Assembly (NCBI GenBank): GCA_012845835.1
Contig: JABAKD010000025.1
Span: 710,001 to 774,000 of the forward strand
Source of the DNA: Undaria pinnatifida
Lineage: Eukaryota; Sar; Phaeophyceae; Laminariales; Alariaceae
Length of the DNA: 64,000 bases
Direction of reading: 5' to 3'
The notes under the pieces were generated by a model, which ran no database searches, was not told where the DNA came from, and saw only the letters and a list, made by a program, of their open reading frames with translations. Position numbers and translations under genes: made by a program. Positions 1-11,495 of the stretch are shown one piece after another (within the stretch, counting starts at the first letter, position 1; each line of letters starts with the position of its first letter).

Positions 1-1640
1 AGATATCTAACAGGTTGCAGCGCAGCTACGACGCCCGTGCCTGAAAATTGAAAATTGCTGGGGGGTGTCGTTCTCCATGCACGGGATATACAAATCTATC
101 AACTCTACAAAAATCAGCGACGACGTTAAGTAGCATGTTGTACTACTGCCTCGTGAAAAACCCCTAATCCTTAGTATTGAGAGTAGCTCGCTCAGTAGAT
201 TAAGATAGTAGAGAGTAGAGAGATACGAGCTCTGCGTGCTCACGAACTGCAAGACAGGCAGCAAATACACACGTTCAAGGTGCAGCAAAGCTATTTGGCC
301 ATGCAACACAAACCGCAATGAACACGCGGGCCAAACGTGTGCAAGAAGAAAACCAGCTTAATAGTAGAATATACATTCTGCAAGCAGTAAAGACACCCCA
401 ATAACGCGATATCCGGAAATAACGCGGTCGAAATCGCTCTGCGCGACTGGGGATTTGTACTCGTTTTCTTTTTTCTTTTTCTCCACGCCATTCAGGATCC
501 TCGCACTACTCTCACCCTCCCTCCCACACGTAGTAGTGGAGATTACTCAGCGCACCACACACTGGTTTCGGTTGCCTGTCGCCGTTGTACCCTCGGATCC
601 ACCCTTCTCGGGGTGCCGTACGACCAACACCACCATTAGCAGTTTTCAGTTTGTTTTCGTTTTTTTTGCTGGGTTCATTTTTTTCTCTCACTCTCACCTA
701 CCTGGGCATGACCCCTCACCGAGTCTCCAGAGAGCTATGATACTACCTAATGTGAATACTACACAATGTTACCGTCAAATAGCCACCATTATGTTGGTTG
801 CCTGCGTCTAGCATCGTCATGACCCGCACGCCGGCAGTCGTACTCTCGTTCCAAACCGAAGCCGAACCGCTTCTCTTTCACGTTTTCCTCGCCCATTGTT
901 CCTCTTTTTGAGCCGGAGCGGAATCCGTAAATATGGTATATTGAAATGCGGTAGACCTCACAGACAAAAAAAGTCAGGAGCACAGGCAGCACAGGCAGGG
1001 CAGCACGCTGCCATGAGCGTCCCGGTTCTGATATTCTCACCACGGCCACCTCCCCTGTTCTGCTTGCTCTATGCGGCGTTAGGTTGGCACATGTGGTGGG
1101 AGCGAAATAATCCGCAGTGCAACCTAGCGGGGTCCCCGCCCTATACATCTACGCTTTCCGGCATCAAGAAAATGAATGATGAATGCGAAGACCGATGTGC
1201 TTAAGGATATGGGTAGTGCGCGAGGCCCCCGGTGCACTCGCTTGAGGCGCTCTCAGGCCCTTTATCCCCGTATGTTTGCCCGCTGCCGTTTCCGTCGCCC
1301 CGTGTCGTAACGCTGCGCGTTGCCATACATAGCCTCTATCGCGGCAGGTAGCATCGTCGTGACCTGTGCATAACCATAACCATTAACCCCAAGGTCTTTA
1401 TGTTCTTTGATTTAGGCAGAGCCCGTCGTGGAGCCTAGTGCCGCTATTTGTTGTAGATAAATTGATGCAGCATCATGTACACAATCAATGTCACACCCGT
1501 ACGAATACAAGAGTTGCTCAAAAATGCGCCCAGAAAATCATCATTTTAATATTTTCTAGGAGAGGATGAACTGCCGCTGTCCACGTAACACATGAGCGTG
1601 TGACACACGCGTCATATGTGGGTCGCGCAAAGAAGTACGC
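1..1640. other. No recognisable gene
   Basis: I see no conserved protein motif, no convincing splice-linked coding signal and no RNA gene here. Short open frames exist on both strands but they overlap one another and have no recognisable domain. Sequence is of mixed composition with short T-rich runs. Confidence 0.5.
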
Positions 1641-1689
1641 TTTAGTTGTCGAATAACCTGTCACAACAAAACCGAAGGATAGGTCTGTA

Positions 1690-1920
1690 CCTTCAGGCGA
1701 ATAGGTGTTGTTGCTGTCTCTTACCTGATATCCTATACAAAGAAACAGCAACCACCCTTCTCGAGGTCTGTGCCTTTCACGATTGCGCGACTGAACTAAA
1801 TGATGTGCTGACTCGCTCTTCCTCTCACTGGAAGATACTCCTTTCTGTCTCTTACGTGCAATACTCTAAGAAGAGACAGCAACCATACTCCCCGAGGTCC
1901 GTGTTTATTACTCTTGTAAG
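1690..1920. repeat. Two tandem copies of a small hairpin repeat
   Basis: Two adjacent units each carry a left arm like TTGCTGTCTCTTAC and a right arm like AAGA(G)ACAGCAACC, followed by a shared tail CGAGGTC(T/C)GTG. Each unit can therefore fold into a hairpin with a loop of about 20-25 bases. No coding content is evident. Function is unknown; it may be a remnant of a short inverted-repeat element. Confidence 0.5.
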
Positions 1921-1984
1921 GTAAGCCCCAAAAAGAAGAAATTGTCACATCACGAAATAGATAAGAAAAAATAATAAAAAAAAT

Positions 1985-2340
1985 ACCGAGGTGGTGTTCT
2001 GTAGGGTACTCACAAACCGTACCCGGCGGGTATATACCCCGGGTACGTATTACCTTCCAAAGAACTTCGGTAGGTTCTGTAGGACATTGATCTCCCGTAC
2101 CGGGAACTTCTGGAAGTTCTGTACGCCAGTGGCACAAATGCCCAGGGTACGGGGATGCCATTGTTATCACTTCTGTTAGTTCTGTACCTTGTGTGGAACA
2201 ATGCCCGGAAGTTCTGTGAGTTCTGAAACACTTCCGACCGTATCCGGAATTTTTGTAAGTTCTGAAAGATCCCTATACCCTGACTCGGAACTTCTGTGAA
2301 TTCTGTAAGACTGTGGCTCAACACCAAGGGTACGGGTAGG
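1985..2340. repeat. Tandem repeat family R1 (AACTTCTG-AAGTTCTG), copy 1
   Basis: Degenerate tandem repeats built on AACTTCTG(T/G)(A/G)AGTTCTGTA alternating with stretches like ACCCGTACCGGG and GTGCCACAATACCC. The same family occurs at 4735-5075 and 13975-14135. Copies 1 and 2 lie on either side of the palindromic minisatellite at 3183-4722 in the same orientation. Open frames crossing this patch are by-products of the repeat. Confidence 0.75.
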
Positions 2341-2344
2341 CTTT

Positions 2345-3180
2345 TGTTACATTAAAAATATCCGGGGAGCCCACATGCATTATTTTAGGTTCGACTACCC
2401 GAAGAAAGAGTGTAATATTCACTGCATTATGATGTGATATCTTGTCGTCAGTGAAACCAAGCGAACACCGAATGTACAGCTGTAAGCAGTACGTATCGCA
2501 TATGATAGCAGCACGTACTTACTGCTGTAGGTCCTGCTCATGTTTCTTTCGTTGCTCACCCTCGGGCACGTATTATATTCACGAAGGGCGCTTTTGAATC
2601 GAACACATTCGTTTTTTATTACTGTAATCGAATTGATGTCGACTCGATTTGGTGGAAACATACGAATTTGACTCTTATCGAGAAACCACGTGTCGTGTTG
2701 CGTATTGTCAATGTTATTTTCCTATCGAAAAAGTACATACCTAGGTCTGCCGGGACGGCGATGCAGCTACTCGTACCACCGGCGGCTTGAACTATCCCCT
2801 TGTGTTCTCGGTAGTTTCGCTTCTTTGTCGCGGATCGAGATGTGGTGGCAAACATGGGCTTGCGACCGCCATTATTTGTTTTGAAGCGCCGCAGCCGGTG
2901 TATGATACATGGTATGCTCTGTGTTACAGCGCAGTGTAGCTATGATTGCAGCTAGCAGCTGTTGCCCCGGTCGCCACTCATTGAGGTTCACGTTTTATTG
3001 CCTCTCTCGGTGGTGGTTTTGCCGATGATTTATAACCCCATTGAAGCTACGCCCGGTTGCCCCGGCGACATTGGCCCAGTGAGAACATGCAATCCATGCG
3101 AGTTGGATTATATCCTCAGAATTCAAATTAAACTTCGTGTGCATTTACTCGGGTATTCCGGGCCACCTGCACTCTCTTCA
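2345..3180. other. No recognisable gene
   Basis: A stretch between two repeat blocks. Short open frames on both strands overlap each other and show no domain. Nothing further supportable. Confidence 0.5.
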
Positions 3181-3182
3181 TT

Positions 3183-4722
3183 TTCGATGGAAGCTCGTGA
3201 AATCTTTCATGGAAGCACGGAAGCTTTCATGGAAGCTTCCACGATTCCATGCCGTGGAAGCTTCCATGAAAGTTTCCACGGAAGACTCATGCGTCCACGG
3301 AAGCTTCCATGAAAGCTTCCACGGAAGCTTCCTCGGAAGCTTCCACGGAAGCAACTTTCACAGAAGCAACTTCCACGGAAGCTTCCACGAGAGCTTCCAC
3401 AGAAACAACTTCCACGGAAGCTTCCACGGAAGCAACTTTCACGGAAAAAACTTCCACGGAAGCTTCCATGAAAGCTTTCACGGAAGCTTCCACGTAAGTT
3501 ACCTAACCCTAACCCTAACCCTAACTCTACAAACCCTAACCCTAAGCTTCCATAGAAATAACTTCCTTGGAAGCTTCCATTACTTCCGCAAAAGCTTCCA
3601 TTACTTCCATGGAAGGTTTCGCGGAAGTATTCTTGGAAGCTCCCGTGGAGTTTACCTCCACGGAAGCTTTCAAATCTTCCATATCTTTCATGGAAGCTTC
3701 CACGGAAGCTTACGGAAGCTTCCATGAAAGCTTCCGTGGAAGTAGCTTCCGTGGAAGCTTTCATATCTTCCATATCTTCCAAGCTTCTACTTCGAAGCTT
3801 CTACGGAAGCTTCTATGAAGACTTTCGTGCAATTTACTTCCATGACAGCTTCCATAAATTGCGCGAAAGCATCCATTACTTCCATGAAAACTTCCATGGA
3901 AGATTTCGTGGAAGTTGCTTCCATGGAAGCTCTCGTGGAAGCTTTCGTGGAAGCTCCGGCGGAAGTTGCTTCCGTGAAAGCTTTCATATTATCCACATAT
4001 TCTATGCAAGCTTCCACGGAAGCTTGAATGAAGACTGTACGTGGACGTTACTTCCATGAACGCTTCCATAACTTCGACGAAAGTTTTCATAACTTCCACG
4101 AAAGTGTCCATTTTTACCATGAAAGCTTCCATGGAGTATGTCGTAAGAGTTACTTCCATGGAAGCTGTCGTGGAAGCTTTCGTGGAAGCTCCCGTGGAAG
4201 TTTCTTCCGTGGAAGTTTTCATATCTCCCATATCCTCCATGGAATCTTCCATGGAAGATTTCGTGGAAGTTACTTCCATTAAATATTTCGTGGAAGTTAC
4301 TTCCATGAAATCTCTCGTGAAAGCTTTCGTACAAGCTCCCGTGGAAGTTACGTCGGTGGAAGCTTTCAGTCATTCCATATCTTCCATGGAAGCTTCCACG
4401 GAAGCTTTCAGCTACTTTCGTGAAAGCTTCCATTACTTCCGCAAAAGCTTCCATTACTTCCATGAAAGCTTTCATGGAAGCTTTCGTGGAAGCTACTCTC
4501 ATGGAAGCTTTCGTGGAAGCTTTCGTGGAAGCTCCCGTGAAAGTTACTTCCATGGAAGCTTTCATATCTTCCATATCTTCCATGGAAGCTTCCACCGCTT
4601 CTATTGCTTCCATGGAAGCTCCCATGGAAGCTTCCATGTCTTCCATGTCTTCCATGAAAGCTTCCATCACTTTCATGAAAGCTTCCACGGAAGCTTTCAT
4701 GAGCTTCCACGCAAAATGCAAG
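3183..4722. repeat. 12-bp palindromic minisatellite (GGAAGCTTCCAY)n
   Basis: About 1.5 kb of nearly continuous 12-bp units, typically GGAAGCTTCCAC or GAAAGCTTCCAT. Each is centred on the self-complementary GGAAGCTTCC and so contains a HindIII site. Because the unit is 12 bp (four codons) and almost its own reverse complement, long open frames appear in several frames on both strands; these are not genes. Variant units (TTACTTCCAT, ATATCTTCC) interrupt the array at intervals, giving a hint of higher-order structure. A telomere-type block sits inside at 3502-3546. Confidence 0.92.
3502..3546. repeat. Interstitial telomeric repeat (CCCTAA)n
   Basis: Four to five CCCTAA units, a short interruption, then two more before the minisatellite resumes. 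The reverse complement is TTAGGG. It lies wholly inside the HindIII minisatellite, so it either seeded the array, was inserted during break repair, or marks a former chromosome end. A second, weaker telomere-like patch is at 62648-62690. Confidence 0.85.
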
Positions 4723-4734
4723 TAGTGCCGGAGA

Positions 4735-5075
4735 CCGGTTATTACCCGCAACCGGAACAACTTCTGTAAGTTCTGTAGGGCATTCACACCCGTACCGGGA
4801 ACTTCTGTAAGTTATGTACGCCCGTGCCACAATACCCAGAACGTCTGGAAGTTCTGTAAGGCTTTCATAACCGTACCCGAGCTTCTGTTAGTTCTGTAGG
4901 ACATTCATACCCGAACCCTAAACTTCTGTGAGGTCTGTACGCCCCGTGCCACAATTTCCGGGGTACGGGTACAGCGCCTTCTGTACCCGCCCGTAACATC
5001 TGAGAGTTTTGTACGCCCGTGCCACAATACCCGGCACTTCTGGAAGTTCTGTAAGCCTTCCCGGGAATCCACGCA
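4735..5075. repeat. Tandem repeat family R1, copy 2
   Basis: Same family and orientation as 1985-2340: repeated AACTTCTG(T/G)AAGTTCTGTA with ACCCGTACC and CGTGCCACAATACCC spacers. It borders the right end of the palindromic minisatellite, so the minisatellite lies between two R1 patches. Confidence 0.75.
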
Positions 5076-5248
5076 TCCTGCAGAACATAACCTTGGAAAT
5101 TACCAATCATTGATATTCTTGCACTTATTGTCCTCCTGATGATATTCATCGGACGTTTTATTACAAAGTACCATTATTCTCTCCCTGCCTCAGTTAACAG
5201 ACGTGGCTGCTGTATTGGTGTGGTATGTACTTACGTATTCTGTTGATT

Positions 5249-5310
5249 GGCTGCTGCTGTGCTGATAGGCTGCTGCTGTGCTGATAGGCTGCTGCTGTGC
5301 TGTTGGCTGT
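5249..5310. repeat. 19-bp tandem repeat, three copies
   Basis: Three head-to-tail copies of GGCTGCTGCTGTGCTGATA, the last one diverging at its end. This is a simple minisatellite with no coding role visible. The surrounding 5080-5970 has no recognisable gene; it contains two long T runs near 5837 and 5921. Confidence 0.8.
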
Positions 5311-5989
5311 GCTGGTTAAGAGTATGTATTTCACTTTCAATACATGTAAGCATGATGTACGTATATATGCACTAGATACGATTTGATTTGACTGTTTTTT
5401 GTTTGCGGTGTACGTGCTTGCACTGACGACACGGTCGTCTCCCAAATATTAAACGAGATGAACCTACGATCATACCTAGTACATGCGGAACATATTTCTC
5501 ATGATATATGGCACAGCATTCCAAAGCCCCGTAATCTACGTTATGATTGCAGTATAGTTTTCTGTTTGTGTTGCGTATAAAGGCGACAGAAGGATGAATG
5601 CAGACTGATGTGATTGCTCCGTGTGTGCACTTGCCCCATACGCTACCAGCACCTTTATAACGGTGTGCTTGCCGGCTGCCGTTTGCAATTCTTCGTATCG
5701 TATCTACTCGCGCTCTGCTATACAAGTCCGTTGTTTGGCCCCGCTCTGCCGTGCATTTTACTGGTGTTGGCCGTTTCAGGAGCTACGTTTACCCCGAGAC
5801 TTATCTTTTCATCGCGCGTTGCCCGTTGACTGACTGTTTTTTTTTTTTTTCTGTCCGCATTCCCAGAGTATGGGTATGTCACAACATAATCTGTATATCA
5901 GCTGTCGTTTCACAAGCTTTGTTTTTTTTTTTTTTTAATCCTCTGGTGAATAATGGGAAAAAATATAGCTTTTATACCTACCAAGGAAT

Positions 5990-6900
5990 GCAAACAATGT
6001 GACTCATACTAGAATGTTCAGTTGATAAGAACAAGAAGCAAGCAACGACAGAAGGCAAGACGGCAACGACAGAACGGAACAGCAGAAAAGCCGGGAAAAT
6101 AAACATAAGGAAAGTGTGAAAGGACAGCTGATGAATACAGCGCAGTATGCGCCGCTATATTCGAACCAAGGAACGCAAACAATGTGTGCACGCTAATCTG
6201 TTCAATTGAGAAGAGCATGCGGAACAAAAGAACCAGCAGTAAAAATAGGCGGCCAGACAGCGACTGCAACAGATGACAGCAGCAAGTAGGAGAGTACAGC
6301 ACACGAGAGATAAGTGCAAATGATAAAAGCAGCGGAGCATGCGAAACGCGAGCCTTTTTACGCACACACGAAGGAATGTAACACTGCGTGCGCGCATTAC
6401 ATCCTATTCAATTACACAAAAGAAGATACATCATAACGCGGCTGTAGCATCCATGCCGTGGCCTTATCCTAGCGAGACGAGCTGATGTGCGGTCACTGTG
6501 CTGTGTCTGACGACAACGGTGTTCACACTGCAACCATCGCCGCCAATGAACACACAAAACAGAACACAAAAATAGTGGGAAATAGCAACAAATAGGGATG
6601 TAAAAGGAGAGTGGTTCAGCAAATACAGCACAAAGAAATGATGATATCGCGGCAGTCCTAACGGTAACACCAACACGAGGAGGCAGCAGGCAGTAACGAA
6701 CGGTGGAACATTCCCCGGCAAAATAAAATATCAGATGAAAAGTGGGCATGCAAGGCGCAAACATCCCGTGAAATAGGAACAAAAAGGCATGCAGAGCTAT
6801 TAATAACAGACACGGGCACTGCGGATGCCTCGGTGTCGTCTTCCTTCATGGGTGATAATTAAATGCTGCCCCCCTGGAAATGAAATGAACACATGCACGT
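5990..6900. repeat. Repeat family R2, inverted (left) arm
   Basis: Read on the minus strand, this arm holds at least two units resembling those of the right arm at 7300-8640: CTTTCCTTATGT, then CTGCTGTT, then TTCTGTCGTTGC, followed by a CACATTGTTTGCGTTCC tail. The two arms face each other around a GC-rich core at 6905-7255, so the whole 2.6 kb is a large imperfect inverted-repeat structure. Open frames in the arm are repeat artefacts. Confidence 0.65.
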
Positions 6901-6904
6901 ATTA

Positions 6905-7255
6905 TTGATAATTTTCAAGATTGCCCGAGGACCAACGCCCGAATGGGTAGGGTGGACCGTAACTGGACCAAGTCCGGCGGAAGGCCATCTCCCATGGTCA
7001 GGGGTTTTGTTAGTGGGCGAGCTTGCGCAAGTCCCACACTACCCGGAAAAATGACATTCCGGGTGGCTATCTCCACCGAAACTGACCCTCAGGGGACAGG
7101 CCGGGTCGACGTACACACGCATCCGTATACACCGGCAGCTTGCGCTGCCGGGGTTGTAACGAAGACCATTGACAGGGACAGCTTACGATATAGCTACGAT
7201 GGGACCCGAAGGGCGCGCCAGCTAGCGTTGGGCTGCGAAAGAAACTGAGTTAAAT
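6905..7255. other. GC-rich hairpin-rich core between R2 arms
   Basis: A non-repetitive island, richer in G and C than its flanks, at the centre of the inverted R2 arms. It has two perfect hairpins: ACCCGGAA pairing with TTCCGGGT near 7043-7066, and CCGGCAGC-TTGC-GCTGCCGG at 7132-7151. A 101-codon plus-strand open frame (6943-7248) crosses it but I recognise no domain. It could be a structured RNA, the 5' part of a non-LTR element, or the unique centre of a foldback transposon. I cannot decide between these. Confidence 0.35.
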
Positions 7256-7299
7256 CGACACACGACGCGTATGAAAAAACGTGGAAGTGTGGTGAGCTA

Positions 7300-8640
7300 A
7301 AGGGTGGATACTGCGCTGCATTCACCAACTCTCTCCGTATTACGATGTGTTTTCCCCATTCTGCGCTGCTGTTGCTTTCTGCCGTTGCTGTCCTGCGTTC
7401 TGTCGTTACTCGCTTCTCTTTTTTCTCAAATGTGAGCGGAATAGTATAAGCCATGAGTACACACATTGTTTGCGTTCCTTCGCTTGTATGAAGGCGGATG
7501 CTGTAGAGATTCACATTGATTGTTGATTTCTCACATTAACTCTTGTCAATAATCTAGAGTCCGTGGTCAGACAAAAGCGCTGGAGCCCTAGGAAGATCCG
7601 AAAAACCAAGTGAAATCAAAATTCCATGTCATGGTGAAAATCACAAAATCACAACAATGTACGCTGAGCGGTATTCACCGACGAACGGTCGTTTCACACC
7701 TTCCTTATGTGTCTTCCCCCTGCCGCGCTGCTGCTGCTTTCTGCCGTTGTTGCTGTCGTACGTTCTGTCGTTGCTTACTCTCATGTCTCGACCTTTTCGA
7801 CCCGCAAGCCTGTCTGCATTATCTTATTGTTGTGTCGTTCACCAACAACTGTCGTTTCACGCTTTCCTTATGTGTCATTCCCCTGCTTCGCTGCTGTTGC
7901 CTTCTGCAGTTCGTTATTGTCTTGCGTTCTGTCGTTGCTCAATCACGTGTCTTGATTTTTCGACCCGCACACCTGTGTATTATCATATTGTTATGTGGTG
8001 TTGTCTGGCCACGCGGCCAACCGTTCACGTGGGCGCTCATGAGTGTGCCGTATCCGTACGAGCACGCTGACGCGGTCGGGCATTCATCACAAATAATTTC
8101 AAGTGCCCAACGACCCCATCTGCGGTTATAACAACCCTACAGTATAGTCTAGACTATACGTTCGGCGGTCTTTTCACTTTCGTTTCATGAACGCTCATAC
8201 GTCATTCGTTCACCAACGAACGGTCGTTTCACGCTTTCCTTATGTGTCTTTCCCCTGCTGCGCTGCTGTTTCTTTCTGCCGTTGTTGCTGTCTTGCGTTC
8301 TGTCGTTGCTTACCCTAATGTCTCGACCTTTTCGACCCGCATGCCTGTTTGCATTGTCATACGCATGGTTGTGTCGTTCACCAACAACTGTCGTTTCACG
8401 CTTTCCTTATCTGTCTTTCCCCTGCTGCGCTGCTGTGGCCATATGCAGTTCGTTGCTGTCTGGCGTTCTGTCGTGGTTTACTCGCGTGTCTCGACCTTTT
8501 TGACCCGCACGCCTGTTTGCATTATCATATTGTTGTGCCGTGCTGTCTGATCATGCGGTCAACTGTTTTCGTGCGCGGTTGTGAGTGTGCCGTATTCGTA
8601 CGAGCATACAGACGCGGTCAACCATTCGTCACAAGTGTCC
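7300..8640. repeat. Repeat family R2, direct (right) arm
   Basis: Five or so units of roughly 150-200 bp. Each begins near TTCACCAACNGTCGTTTCAC, continues with CTTTCCTTATGTGTC, CCCCTGC, CTGCTGTT, and TTGCGTTCTGTCGTTGCT, and ends with a CGACCCGCA(C/A)GCCTG segment. Units start near 7315, 7673, 7842, 8209 and 8376. The plus-strand frames across it (for example 7610-8131) are low-complexity Cys/Ser/Leu-rich products of the repeat, not genes. Confidence 0.75.
8141..8162. repeat. Short perfect palindrome
   Basis: Contains ATAGTCTAGACTAT, a self-complementary 14-mer, between two R2 units. A shorter version (AGTCTAGACTA) recurs near 57742. No function is assigned. Confidence 0.5.
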
Positions 8641-9095
8641 TGTGTGTGTGTGTTCTTCACATTAAACCGTTCTTCTACTCGTCGACATCCAGCACACCCA
8701 GTGTCCGTACTGATTCTTCACCCTAGAAAGATCAGCTCTGTGGTCACAAGCCACGACACAGAGATAATGCATCGTAATGCATTCGACAACGCAATGTCAT
8801 GCCCTAGTACTGGGTACGACAGGCACAACATACATACGTCCTGTGGGTTATATTGAACTACCCACTGGCCCACGTAGTCATTCGTGGTCAGTTCTACTCT
8901 GCTCCATGCCGAATTCTACCACGGTCTATACCAGTAGTCCGGCCCACTGCCGTCCACTCTGTGTTTGACCGTATACGTAGTGATCTGTGGAAGGGAAAAA
9001 TCTTTCCTGACATATATAACCACACTCATCGGGTAGTTTCATGTATATTTCGGCGTCGAATTTCGCGCGGGAAAAATCTTGTGCTCCGGAAATCT

Positions 9096-10061
9096 TCAGA
9101 CCTCGCTCATTTGCGACGGCCACCAGAATTTTGTTGACGCTGACGATGGGGTTGGTGCAAATGTTTGAAAGTAATCGACGTCTTGCACCTGGCTAAAGAC
9201 CTTAGCCACAGGTCTTGCTTTCGTCTTCGCTATGATACCAACCTTGTCAGTCTTGTACGAGACTACCCATATGGCACCTACAAGTTTCCGCCCACGCGGC
9301 GGAGTTGCAGCTTCGTGTGTACCGGTCATTTTGTGACTGTCCAACTCAGTCTTCATGGCCTTGCCTCTCGCCGCCTTTTTTTGGAAACGCTCTACATCGG
9401 CAACGGATTGCGGGGGTGGTTCTACATCCTCTGAAATATAACTCGGCATGCACACGTTGGACTCTCCTTTGTTTTCTTCCACAGCAGGTCCTCCAGCCAT
9501 CATGGCCATTGCGTCCTCCGTCGTCCAGGATGTATTCGCCAGTATACTCCCGAACTCCGTCGACTTCTGCACTGCCGCAGACATCGCGTCCTCGATCACA
9601 CGCTGACGTGGAACAGATTCATCTTGCAGGTGTTGGCTCTGACCCCGGGTCCGGCCCATCACTGTAGGGGGTAGCCGTCCCCCAGCTACTGAGCTTGTGA
9701 GCTGCCCTCTTCGACAGTGCAGCGGGGGGATCTTCGCCGTTCCCTTGGTCGGTGCCGGAGGCGGCTGATGCGTCTGAGCCGCTTTCGGCCCTCCCTTCCG
9801 CGACCGAGGAGGCGTCCACCGCGCCCCCTTGAGACGAATCCATCGTCTCGACTCTTTCGGCCGGCCCTCCCTGTCGGGATCGAGGAGGCGTCTACCGCCC
9901 CCCCTTGAGACAAGTCCATCGTCTCGGCTGTTCCGTCGCCAGCATCGCCGGCGACAGGTGCCTCCTGTGAGCGCACCTGCAAGCACGTGTGCAGATCGCC
10001 AGCATCGCCGGCAGCAGGTGTGTCTCCCGTGAGCGATCCCGCAAGAATGCGTGCAGATCAA
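9096..10061 (-). pseudogene. Ty1/copia polyprotein fragment, start of reverse transcriptase
   Basis: A 321-codon minus-strand open frame. Its C-terminal third carries the entry to a copia-type reverse transcriptase (RVT_2): WVVSYKTD, then KARPVAKVFSQV, then DYFQTFAP. It then runs out before the catalytic palm motifs, so the domain is truncated. The N-terminal two thirds is Arg/Pro-rich and partly repetitive, the variable linker expected between integrase and RT. The upstream integrase fragment (10374-10930) and protease tail (11205-11480) lie on the same strand in correct order, so these belong to one decayed element. The product would copy the element's RNA into DNA but is not functional here. 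No LTRs were identified. Confidence 0.8.
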
Positions 10062-10373
10062 AACCCCACGTCACGTCGAAGTCGGGCAGGTGAGGCAGAC
10101 CTTCCCCCTGCTTGTCAATCACCCCCCCCCCCCACCTCGATATGACGTGCTCTCGTCGTCGGCCTCGGACCCTCCTTCCTCGTTGGACAGGGAGTCATGA
10201 ATCTGGGCAGGTACATACAGGTGGTGAAGGCGACACGCATTGCCAGGTGGCATGGCGCGTGATACGCAGAGTACGGTGTTTGGTCAGCACTCGTACGGTG
10301 TCGCGGGGGTGGTGACGCGCAGGGCATAGGTAAAAACACTCCTGTGCTTTCGCCCGAGAGTTTTCCTCCCTCT

Positions 10374-10930
10374 TCACCTGGCAGCATAGCCAGGCTTGAG
10401 GAAAGGTAGAAGCACTACCGGGGGGGGTTTGCCGTACCACATCTCGTACGGCGACTTGTTTGCGGGGTTAGCGGACGCTGCCGTGCGGTTCATAGAATCG
10501 CACGCCCAGTGCGACGCTTCAGCCCACATCGATTCAGTTGCCGGCAATTGCGCTCCGGGAAAAAGCTCACGGGCCTGGATTCGACCCGCCATTGCGGCTG
10601 TCTCAGTCAAACCTAGCGCGCGCGGCTACCCCATTGAATTGGGGACTGTCGGCTGTGGTGTATTCTTGCTTGATGCATCGCGATCTACATAGGCCGCCAA
10701 ACTTCCCCCCGGCAAAGTCACCGCCCCCGCCGGGTTGGACGGTCACCACCTGTGAAGGCACACCATCTGCACGAGTGTCCGAGAGGAACTGCTTGGACGT
10801 TTCCCGCGGCGTCCGATTTGTGGCGCATAGAGTACACCGACGTATACCGCGAAAATTTCTCGCGGACGATGAGAGTATAACGCTTTCCCTCGTGAGACTC
10901 TACCAACTTAGGCCCGCTCAAATTCACAAA
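10374..10930 (-). pseudogene. Ty1/copia integrase fragment
   Basis: Two minus-strand open frames belong to one integrase core. The upstream part (10718-10927) has NLSGPK, then GKRYTLIV, FSRYTSVYSM and KSDA, matching the start of the rve core around the first catalytic Asp, where Asn now stands before the LSGP motif. The downstream part (10374-10610) has WAEASHWACDSMNRTAAS and SPYEMWYGKPP, the characteristic end of copia integrase cores. A frameshift separates them. Orientation and order agree with the RT fragment below and the protease tail above. Confidence 0.82.
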
Positions 10931-11204
10931 ACCCTCCCGAGCTTCTTGTCTGCTCGAGTGTGTATGGACTGCTTAATACCTCGGCGGGGACCCTCCGCCA
11001 TCAAGCACCCTTTGCACTCCAGCAGCCTTCCCTCGAGGACGCTCCCTTAGTGGTCCGCGGTCTTGCGGAGCCGTGCCTCGCGAAAATGTCCGGCCGTGCA
11101 GTGGTAGTCGTTAATGTTGACAACGTTCTTGTTTGGCAGTTTTCCCGGGGCGAGCACAGCAGAGGCATCTGCCTTAGTGCTGCAGTCGACCCGGTGGCCG
11201 TAAA

Positions 11205-11480
11205 AGATTTACATGTTCCCAGTCAATGGAAAAACGATCGAACGCTCAGACTTGAGCTTGATTACAATCCCTGCGGGAAGTCCTTCAAAAGTGTGACCGT
11301 GCTTCACAAGAGCGGGTAGGGAAAATGTTTGGTATAGGAGGTCTGGCACGTGGGCAACATTCGTCACCGTTACGTGTACGATACCGTTTCCGGATCAAAA
11401 GACAAAGTTAATATTACCATACCCTTCGATCGTGCGGGTTGAGCCGCCAGCAACGCGCAGTTTCAAATTGCACTCTCCGC
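11205..11480 (-). pseudogene. Ty1/copia protease tail and downstream linker
   Basis: The minus-strand frame reads LRVAGGSTRTIEGYGNINF, a TGA stop near 11395, then on in the same frame through VTNVAHVPDLLYQTFSLPAL and KHGHTFEG. This is the usual end of a copia aspartic protease and the VPDL-type segment before the GAG-pre-integrase region. The catalytic Asp motif expected upstream is not found on this strand. It is instead seen on the opposite strand just beyond, within 11496-11801, which suggests a rearrangement or two elements back to back. Confidence 0.75.
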
Positions 11481-11495
11481 AGTTGATGATGCCAT

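Noticed and set aside
3137-4830. Many long open frames (up to 261 codons) on both strands rich in Ser-Phe-His-Gly or Ala-Ser-Thr-Glu
   Set aside because: They follow from a 12-bp near-palindromic repeat that keeps all frames open; no start context, domain or splice evidence.
7610-8726. Plus-strand frames of up to 173 codons rich in Cys, Leu and Ser
   Set aside because: Coincide with tandem R2 units; peptides repeat with the DNA period and match no protein family.
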